NCBI GenBank assembly: GCA_021186555.1
Contig: JAJKFL010000006.1
Coordinates: 39,057,478-39,121,477, forward strand
DNA: 64,000 bases
Direction: 5' to 3'
DNA from: Reticulitermes speratus
Lineage: Eukaryota; Arthropoda; Insecta; Blattodea; Rhinotermitidae
Part shown: positions 56,464 through 64,000 of the stretch, piece by piece
Numbering within the stretch: position 1 is the first letter of the stretch
Layout: every line of letters begins with the position of its first letter
Program-made: the position numbers and the translations under genes
The notes under the pieces: generated by a model
Seen by the model: the letters and a program-made list of their open reading frames with translations, nothing else
Database searches by the model: none
Told to the model about the DNA's origin: nothing

Positions 56464-56682
56464 TATCTCAAATCACACACTATTTACACCAACTGGTACA
56501 ATTGTTTACATGAGTTCTTTATAATTGTGCATATAAACTGTTTAAAACAAATAAAAGTTGACAATTGTGGTTGTTGGTTGTTTCAGTCTTACATTTGTTA
56601 AAAACTGTATAAAAGATGAATAGTCTATGTTGTTTTGATATCCTGTTTATCGGAGCAAGTTGCGATATTCTGAAGCAACATG

Positions 56683-56849
56683 CTTTTTTTTGTGGTGAAG
56701 GGTCCCGCAGCAGATGCTACGGACGCACCGCAGCCTTGAGGCGTACTGTGCAACCCTGTCACGAAGATGATTAGTTTTTTCCTTTTTCTTGTAATGGAGC
56801 ACCGGTGGAATGAAATTGACAGGGGAAAACCGAAGTGCTCGGGAAAAAA
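56683..56849 (-). mobile_element. SINE family A, 3' part, split by a Helitron derivative
   Basis: From the T-rich (poly-A) end at 56684 through CCGCAGCAGATGCTACGGACGC and GAGCACCGGTGG to GTGCTCGGGAAAAAA. The next SINE base pairs resume at about 57972 (AACCTGTCCCAGTGCC) and run to about 58073, with B box GGGATCGAACCCGGG. The two halves join exactly as in the intact copies at 42.6 and 43.1 kb. Confidence 0.85.
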
Positions 56850-57968
56850 AGCGGGGTGTGGCTGTGTCGGGGACACGGCCGTGTGTTTAACGTGAATACG
56901 TGTACGTTAACGGGTAATATTTTGTTTCAGCGTATTATATGTATGTCATAATCATTGCTTAACAGTAAGAAGTCCTTTGTATCTGCATGTTTTATTGATG
57001 ATGGCAACATGTTCCTTTAGTTGGGTTCAGGAAACAATTGAAGTAAACAAATCATTAGTGTGTTATAATTTTATTAATGATAGGTCTGTGATACGAAAAG
57101 TACGATACAAATGGCATGCAGGATACATCGAGATTACTAAGCAGCGTTAAGTGTTTTCCCTTTGGTGGCTTCAAGGAGCGCAGAAACCATAGACGGTCAC
57201 ACACGTTACACATGTCCGAATGGATTGTTGACAAACGTAGTAGTGAAACGTGCACTAGCTGCTGCCGAATGTGTCGTCATAATCGGCGATCGCCCACAAC
57301 CGATGTCTATACAGCCCGGCGTTGATACACAAGCGATTACATCATCGACTTGCATAGGCCCGGCCGCCCCAGCGTCAGATGTACCTGCGCAGTAGTTGAT
57401 CCGCTCGGACGCCCTCATTGTTTTACGTTCCCGGCACCGCCTCACTGTATGATATGGTGTTTTATGGGTATCACTGGATAGCTGTTGAGAAGCCTTTTCC
57501 AACCGTATACGATTTATATATTTCGAATTGGCTTTTTGACGAGTGTAGGCCGACATTGTATTCATTTTCTTAAATTTTTAACTTTAACACCATATACATT
57601 CACCATAAGTATTCCACACTCATGTTTTGTGTACGCAATAGATAAATATTGAGGAGAGCTGTAAATTGAAACTGAAACGAGCGTCGTAGCTTCTCCGAGT
57701 CAAAATGTATACTAAACCGAAAGTATGTGACGCGACGAAACGACCTGAAAATGGCGGCGCCTCCCCCTCCGCCGCGCGCGAGGCGTCACAGTCCCCACTC
57801 AACGTTATGAATTCTTTGATCCTTTAACTATCGAGTGGTGTAATTACATTTTGGATGTAGATGATAGATATGTAGCTGCAATGCCAAACTGTATCCCCCA
57901 ATTTTGTTATCATCAGTTTTCTGAATTGGCTCCCACTACGGAAGCAAATTTAAAGACGTATTCACGTC
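56850..57968 (-). mobile_element. Helitron-derived non-autonomous element, copy 3 (inside SINE A)
   Basis: Inserted in SINE A between GGGAAAAAA and AACCTGTCCC. The left end has GGGGACACGGCCG and CGTGAATACGTGT (56891-56903); the right end has AAAGACGTATTCACGTC (57952-57968), which forms a GACGT/ACGTC hairpin. It contains the minus-strand gene remnant (57206-57565) with a CG-rich block upstream (57740-57790). The interrupted SINE fixes its limits to within a few bases, which is valuable for classifying the family. No 8-bp or TA duplication is evident, in line with a Helitron. Confidence 0.7.
57055..57565 (-). pseudogene. Helitron helicase protein N-terminal remnant, longest copy
   Basis: The frame 57206-57565 (119 residues) has an RRCRERKTMRASER basic segment, an AGTSDAGAAG linker, MQVDDVIA, then ARFTTTFVNNPFGHV. 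After a small frameshift the next frame continues CNVCDRLWFLRSLKPP and ends with SYFSYHRPIINKI. A joined FGHVC..CDRLWF segment is known to me from the N-terminal part of arthropod Helitron helicase proteins, where the cysteines suggest metal binding. Rep and helicase domains are absent, so this is a dead 5' remnant. Confidence 0.6.
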
Positions 57969-58313
57969 AAAACCTGTCCCAGTGCCACTTTGTCTACCAC
58001 AAATCTCACATGGGCTGACACGGGATCGAACCCGGGCCTCCGCGGTGAGAAGCCGGCGACTAGCTGGCTAGTGTGAGGGCATTTCACAAAATGCGGGTAA
58101 CTGTTCTCATTTAACAATTTGTGAAGGTACGCCTACCCTTTCAGTCCACACACACAATACACACAATACGCAACTCGCACAAGAGCAGAGAAGTCACGTT
58201 TCGAACAGGCAGCATAAAACAGCAACGTCTTGTGCATAAAACACGCGTCGTTACAGCGATGGCTCGAAAACTCAGAACTTGCGATCAACTCCAATAAATG
58301 TTTCATAGCTTGT

Positions 58314-58605
58314 CGTGCCGGAATAGCTCAGTGGGTGTGCTGAAGATGCCATGGGCTGGACGATACGGGGTTCAAATTCCGGCAAGAGGCAAGAGACTTT
58401 TCTCCAAGACGTCCAGACCGGCTCTGGCTACCACCCAGTCTCCTATTCATGGCTACCGTTGTTATTTCCCAGTAACAAAGCGGCAGAGGCGTTAAGTTGA
58501 CCACTCATAATTCTAGTGCCGGGGTTAAGAATGAGTGGAGCTAAACATCCACTTCCCTTATATGCCTTCATGACGTAGACAGGGACAACTTTCCCTTTTC
58601 CAAAC
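58314..58605 (+). mobile_element. SINE family D copy
   Basis: Head TGCCGGAATAGCTCAGTGGG (A box), B box GGGGTTCAAATTCCG near 58367-58381, body CGTCCAGACCGGCTCTGG, CCACCCAGTCTCCTATTC, AAAGCGGCAGAGGCG, CTAGTGCCGGGGTTAAG, and a tail GGGACAACTTTCCCTTTTCC. Both promoter boxes are recognisable. Confidence 0.78.
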
Positions 58606-58609
58606 TTAA

Positions 58610-59600
58610 AAGTCACTACCGCACCAATCCTCCTACACTTAGTTATCATTTAAATATTAACTGAAGAAATCAGGTCAAATACCTTGTGGTCATCCACGAC
58701 TCGAAACTTACCTACAGGTCCCATATCAGTAGATTATTGTGTAAAGCTAACCTCAGACTCAGCCAACTCTAACCGATCCTTCAACATTCATCTGGCTCTA
58801 CGATTTTATAAATCCCAAGTAAGGTCAGCATTAACAGAAGCATGCAGGCGATGCCTGAAGTTATGCAACCAATACAGTTCAAATAATTCCGTATTTTCCC
58901 AAACAAGGTTATTATTACAAAGCTACCAAGAGTAACGTCAATTAAAATTTGACGTGAACAAACTGGTAGACAGACATGGGAAAGCATGTCAATAGGCTAA
59001 CATAAAAATTACATTTTAAAATAAGCTTAGATGAAACACAGAATTAGGCCAGTATATTTCGTTCTAACGCAACGGCAATACGGCCACGTGTAAGATTCTC
59101 ACTGTTCTTCGACGAAAATTTCACCTGTGCTTATCACATTACACTTCATACTACAGACAGTGGAGATCTTAATGAATTATGGCAGGCGGAGGGGGTGAGA
59201 CGTTCAGATGCACGGATTAAATCAGATTTAGGCGCTGACTTCTTCATCAGGGTTATAACGGGATGTACTCCGGCGAAGAGGTAAGTCAGTCTTATATAAA
59301 GGACGGCACTTTATGGGTCTGTATAAGGTTATTATCAGAATTAATAAAGTTACTGAAGTACACGGTCGTGATGGTCTATTGCGGCGTTGTTAAAACACGT
59401 GCATTTTTTCGCAGCAGGCGAGTAGGACGTGATAAGTGTTTTGCATGTCTGCACTTTTCTATGTACGTGAGAAGTATGTGTTGAGTCTGACCTGGGTGAA
59501 GAAAGAGAGATAACCGCCGGCAGTAGCAGACGTACAGTGACCCACTGTCTAGCACTGCGTTCTCTCACCCTTTCACCGTCGTATAACATCATTTCGTGTT
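58610..59600. other. No recognisable feature
   Basis: Short frames only; no repeat structure was seen. Confidence 0.4.
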
Positions 59601-59614
59601 CCTTCTTCTTCTTA

Positions 59615-59880
59615 TTAAGCTCTACAACCCGGATGGGTTTTGGCTTGCTCAAGTATTCCTTGCCAATACTTTCTGTCTAAAACACTCTTCTTCCAATCCA
59701 GTACACGCACAATTTTCAGATCTCCGCGTACACTATCCCACCAACTATATTTAGGTCTTCCTTTTGGCCTGTTTAGTAATATTGGCATCCAGTTGGTTAT
59801 CTTCCTAGTTATTCGATGTTCTTCCATTCTTTGTTATATGCCCGAACCATCCAAGTTTCGCGTTCCAGAATTGATAATTC
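59615..59880 (-). mobile_element. LINE-Z C-terminal fragment
   Basis: A minus-strand frame (59615-59827) reads RITRKITNWMPILLNRPKGR, then KYSWWDSVRGDLKIV and a YWQGILEQAKTH end. The GRPKxxWxDxVxxDL pattern followed by a W..ILEQAKTH end is characteristic of the last part of some insect LINE reverse transcriptase proteins. It differs from LINE-X and LINE-Y. The rest of the element is not seen. Confidence 0.6.
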
Positions 59881-59884
59881 TGAG

Positions 59885-61235
59885 AGGCGTGTTTTCGACT
59901 CCTGTGATTAGTCATGGAAAGAGAAAGGTCTTTCCATCATTAGCTGGCCAAGTTCTCTTAGATACTATTGCATAATCCTCATTGATTAAATTCCCCTCGG
60001 AACAAAACGCTCTCAGCGAGACACACTAAAAGCTGAGGTACGGATTCGCGTCCATGTGTTAGTATACCAATCTTCTCTAAATTTAGGGTCTGTTATAACT
60101 GTCAACGCCGAATTTTGTGTCTGTCCAAGCGTAACGTTCAAACGGCATTTTTTTTTATCGGAATGAATAACACACATACGAAATTTAAAAACGAAAAAGT
60201 GCAGCTTGAAAAATTCCAGTTGTTCCAGTTTCTGGCGTAGACAGCTGTACTGGCTAATACCTGCTCCTCCGATTGTGTCAATACGAAGTTAAGGTATTGT
60301 CATATTTACATTTACAAAGGGATTTGAACCTCATATTCGGCTACAGTCTGATCAAATCATTGTGTGAACAGCTTTCTCCTCATTTCTGACAACCTATCTT
60401 CACGGGACATTCCCTGCGCTGGACCAAACTGAGAGATGTCCAGAAAAGAACAGAAAAAAGGTTGGGCATATAAAGGTAATCAAATATTTTCATAACAAAT
60501 ATGCTCTTCGATATTTAATATATAATTTGTATTATCAGTAACCAATACACTCTTATGTTTGACATATCTATAATTTGTTATCAAAATAGGAGGAGCCCTG
60601 ATGAGACAGACGGAGGATAGTCTTTTACTTAACGACGCTGTCAGCTGGTGAGATTATGAAATATGAATTTCGGGCGTTGGTGAAATGACACTGGCAGGGG
60701 AAAATAGAAGTACTAGGAAAAACGCCTCTCGTGGTGCCATTTTGTCTAAGCAGTACTCATATTAGAGATAATTCAAAGGGCCATATTCTTTTTTCTTAAG
60801 GAACTGCTGGCTAGAAGTCTGTATGCAGTCGGAAGATCCTGCAACCAGCCATTTCAGTGATTCTTCATTTGTCTTTATCTCTTTTCAAGCAAACGTAGAG
60901 ACGGTTCCAAATTTTCAAGTGGCTACGCATGCTTCAACAGAGCGCAGCTCATTATTTCCTTCCTCGAAGGAAAGTGTTTTTCACTTTCACATAACTTTCC
61001 CTATACATCATACCTTCTACTATTCTTTCTTACCTCTCTCTCTCCCTCCTTCTTTCTTTCTTAGGCTAGGGCATCAAAACGTTAAAGCAAAGTCTGTCGT
61101 TTATATAAAGCAATATTAGTATCAGCCCAAAACTAAAAACCCGTCGCCAGACTTATTTCGACAAAATGACTGGCGCTGTTTACATGCTATTCGAATACTA
61201 CCCCTATCTCACAAACCATATTCAAAATTAGTAAA
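59885..61235. other. No firm feature; SINE A trace at 60665-60755
   Basis: GAAATGACACTGGCAGGGGAAAATAGAAGTAC resembles the minus-strand SINE A body at 42.7 kb. An AACGACGCTGTCA word near 60632 recurs near 45158. Nothing else is seen. Confidence 0.3.
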
Positions 61236-61242
61236 TAAAAAG

Positions 61243-61345
61243 CTGTCTCGGTGTGCACCATAAAGGTGTATGAGAGCGTGAAATGTAGATCCACTCATTC
61301 TTAGCTTGGACACTAGATGGGCGTAGTGGTTTATGCCCTTTTCCA
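61243..61345 (-). mobile_element. SINE family D fragment
   Basis: GTGAAATGTAGATCCACTCATTCTTAGCTTGGACACTAGATGGGCG matches the 48.4-kb copy in order (shown here only as a description of shared words). Head and tail are missing. Confidence 0.5.
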
Positions 61346-61497
61346 CCCCGTCAAGGACAGCTCTGCAGCGAAGCTTGGCACCTAGTATGTATGGGGAGAT
61401 ATGTGTGTTTAAAACGGCTCTCCTGAGAGGGCCATTTTCTGTTATTCTTTTACCGGTTCTGCAATCGGCAGGGCTTGGGAGCCTCCTACATGCGCAT

Positions 61498-61547
61498 TAG
61501 TGTAGTGAGATCAGGCACGGAGAGTGGATGTGCTGGTGCCACGGAAC

Positions 61548-61579
<32 letters not shown>

Positions 61580-62008
61580 ACAAAAGTGTAGTGAGATCAG
61601 GCACGGAGAGTGGATATGCTGGTGCCACGGAACAGTTTGTGTGTGTGTGACAAAAGTGTATTGAGATCAGGCACGGAGAGTGGATATGCTGATGCCACGG
61701 AACAGTTTGTGTGTGTGTGACAAAAGTGTATTGAGATCAGGCACGGAGAGTGGATATGCTGGTGCCACGGAACAGTTTGTGTGTGTGTGACAAAAGTGTA
61801 TTGAGATCAGGCACGGAGAGTGGATATGCTGGTGCCACGGAACAGTTTGTGTGTGTGTGACAAAAGTGTATTGAGATCAGGCACGGAGAGTGGATATGCT
61901 GGTGCCACGGAACAGTTTGTTTGTGTGTGACAATAGTGTATTGAGATCAGGCACGGAGGGTGGATATGCTGGTGCCACGGAACAGTTTTGTGTGTGTGTG
62001 ACAAAAAC
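61498..62008 (+). repeat. 70-bp minisatellite with internal GT runs, about seven units
   Basis: Units begin near TTGAGATCAGGCACGGAG, continue through GCTGGTGCCACGGAACAGTT and end in a GT run plus GACAAAAGTG. The GATCAG word recurs at 61509, 61595, 61665, 61735, 61805, 61875 and 61945: a period of exactly 70 except the first, which is 86 because its GT run is longer. Units differ at few positions, indicating recent expansion or homogenisation. Confidence 0.93.
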
Positions 62009-62014
62009 TGTTTT

Positions 62015-62960
62015 TTCAATACCTCCCTCTAAGGTATGTACATGGTATTTTTCAGATTTTTATCTAGAACTTACTTAATATAAGAGTGTAATGATTTTGG
62101 AATACGCAGCAGACAGTGAGCTAAAACAGGTAGGTGTTTCAAAGAGTTCCGAGACAGCTACATTGATATTATGCATGCTGCTCCTGGATTATGGGCTCAG
62201 GGTAAAACGGCCCTGCAGCTCTCCGCTTTACCGTGAACGTATGATGAATGGTTTGATTTCAGTTTCAAAGATCCAAAAAAGCGAAAATCTGGAACAGCTG
62301 TGGCTCTAACAAGTAGCCCTTAGAAAGATACATTTGGTTGAGAAAAAGGAAAAGAAAGGGAAAGGTAATAGACGTAGACTTTGTGGGAAGCAGGGCATGA
62401 ACGTAAGGGCAGAGGCAAGTCAAAAGAAGCCCACTTGAAGCACACTAGAAAAATCAGAAAGTATAATAAAATGGATGTTAAAAAGGAAAATGTCCAGAAC
62501 ACTGCAAATGAGCACGAAACAAAGTGAAAGAGAAAGACGCAGAGTGCATTTTCTGCTAAGAAATCTTTTGTAATGTGCTAGCGGTGTGAGGTGGGTTCGT
62601 TTTATGTCGTTTTTGAGATAGGCACATGAAGAGTGTGGCTGACCAATAATGAATGATCACTTCATACGTCACTTCCTTTCTCCTTAAATGTCACTTCCAT
62701 GTTTAAGATAGAAGAGCAGTTTGGCTTTTAAATATGTTCAATTTCTTTAACAGAAAAATAGGGGCCCATTTTTTCCAGGAGCCTGGGTTTAAAACGGCCA
62801 TTTTGTAAGGTTTTAGCAAAAATTTAAATTTCAGATGGAAAAATTAAAGAAAACTTATCGAACAGTATAATTCCCGCAACTAATGCTGTTTAGTTTATGT
62901 TTTTACAACGAAACGAAGTGCATTTAAATCAAGATTTGCCTTAGAGAGTGCGATTTACAC
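62015..62960. other. No recognisable feature
   Basis: Single-copy-looking sequence after the minisatellite; no motif seen. Confidence 0.35.
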
Positions 62961-62964
62961 AGAC

Positions 62965-63112
62965 GTCTCCCCTACTTGGGGATTTATTGTGCAGTAAAGC
63001 GGCCAGCTCATGAAGCTGAACATTCAACTCCTTCTTGTGTCAAAGTTAAGATGCGTGTCTTCTGCTCCCGCATACGCCTTAGTGGCATGATGCTTAGTTA
63101 AGAAGAGGGGCA
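62965..63112 (+). mobile_element. SINE family D fragment
   Basis: AGTAAAGCGGCCAGCTCATG, GTCAAAGTTAAGATGCGTG and GCCTTAGTGGCATGATGCTTA follow the 3' body order of family D. The head is missing. Confidence 0.45.
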
Positions 63113-63504
63113 AATTTACTTATATCTCATTTTATTCATCTGAATTGAATTAAAACTGTAATTATTAAGAACTGGAGCTGCTACTCTACACTTAAATTGA
63201 AGAGGTGCTGTAAAGCACAAATGCCTTATGTGAAGTGCAGACCTACACATTTTTCAGTAAACTCACACTACACAGTGGTGCCAAATCACTGCTCCGGTAA
63301 AAAAAAAACAATAAAATTGTTTCTTAATCATTTCTTCATTAATATTTTGACGTGTACTTCTGGACATAAAATATTTGTTCTGAACAAAAGTACCACATGT
63401 AGTAATAAGGGGTACAGAGTAACTAGAAGTAGATATGCAAGATGCCCATTTTACTCTAAACCTTAGAAATCAATCTATATTATAAAAGAAGGCATCTATG
63501 TGTC

Positions 63505-63575
63505 TCAGATCTTCGCTCTTCTGGGATATTCCGTAGCGTAGATTGTTTGTTAGTTACCGACGTTTCCTTCTAAGG
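63505..63575 (+). mobile_element. Half copy of the foldback family
   Basis: GCTCTTCTGGGATATTCCGTAGCG, then TTAGTTACCGACGTTTCC correspond to the left arm of the 54.7-kb element. The right arm is absent. The remainder to 64000 shows nothing recognisable. Confidence 0.5.
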
Positions 63576-64000
63576 TAGATCGGCAGCTACCACAACACAC
63601 ATGGGGAGCCCAACATTTATCCTGGTCTCCGACAGGACTCCGAAGTATGCTTTGTACACTGTGCAGAACTTCGTCCCAGGCACAATGTTATGTTTCACCT
63701 GCTTTGGGCTTATATAGAAGCCACAAACATAACAAAAAGAATCGACTGTAAGTTTACAACTTCATCCCTTTGACATTTTTACTTTAAAATGAAAAACGCT
63801 GAAGAAGTACTGAAATCACGCGACTGCAGCTAACATTCAGTACACAATCAAGCTCCTTTGTGTGAAAATATCGATGATAGAGACTGAAATCAAAATATCG
63901 AAGTCTGTCGATCTTGAAGGGAGAAGACAAGCCTGTATTCATTTGACATATAGCAGCTGGAACACTAACTAATAAGAGCAAGCGTTTGATGGTGGCGGTT

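Noticed and set aside
59215-59260. Hammerhead-like motif (CTTCATCAGGG)
   Set aside because: The reverse-strand CCCUGAUGAAG is present, but no hairpin plus GAAA follows at the right distance.
60598-60640. Hammerhead-like motif (CCCTGATGAGAC)
   Set aside because: CUGAUGAG is present, but there is no stem II complement followed by GAAA.
61498-62008. CRISPR array
   Set aside because: The 70-bp units are directly adjacent with no unique spacers, and the context is eukaryotic.
1-64000. Endogenous viral sequence
   Set aside because: No capsid, envelope, protease-integrase or viral polymerase pattern was recognised; the RT fragments fit non-LTR retrotransposons.

Overview
The window looks like a gene-poor stretch of a large, AT-rich animal genome, most likely an insect. 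I infer an insect, perhaps a cockroach- or termite-like one, from the mix of an intact mariner, several tRNA-derived SINE families, non-LTR retrotransposon tails, hAT and pogo MITEs and Helitron derivatives; this is inference, not a database result. Almost all open frames are short and random. No host protein-coding gene can be read with confidence, and there are no operons, bacterial signals or CRISPR arrays. The one unbroken, convincing protein gene is a 351-residue mariner transposase.

Layout. 0-6 kb: a compact inverted-repeat element with hammerhead-ribozyme-like motifs (471-817), SINE copies (1.3, 2.4, 3.5, 3.8 kb), a pogo-type MITE (4793-4977) and an old LINE tail. 6-11 kb: two Helitron-derived fragments flank a complete mariner (7406-8737) inserted in a TA microsatellite. 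12-19 kb: a decayed LINE with a readable reverse transcriptase (12.24-13.48 kb), a hAT MITE with a perfect 8-bp target duplication (14290-15002), and two copies of another LINE 3' end. 21 kb: a broken Tigger/jerky-type transposase. 22-41 kb: scattered SINE and LINE fragments, a 34-bp minisatellite (34.9 kb) and more inverted-repeat elements. 42-45 kb: a nest of inverted-repeat elements and SINEs whose target-site duplications allow the insertion order to be read. 46.3-46.5 kb: a CpG-rich patch with an X-box-like palindrome and a consensus splice donor on the minus strand, the best candidate for a host gene start. 47-58 kb: more SINEs, solitary hammerhead-like motifs, a near-perfect foldback element (54657-54886) and a SINE split by a Helitron derivative (56.7-58.1 kb). 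61.5-62.0 kb: a 70-bp minisatellite.

The most striking theme is a set of elements built as inverted repeats. Their arms carry a motif matching the minimal type I hammerhead layout: a CUGANGA-like box, a hairpin, GAAA(C), a short self-complementary stem III, then a G-rich strand that can pair with the C-rich strand before the first box. Three of them have perfect 13-bp target-site duplications. Hammerhead motifs are known from Penelope-like retroelements. The non-coding, palindromic architecture here may be a distinct non-autonomous lineage; cleavage activity is untested.
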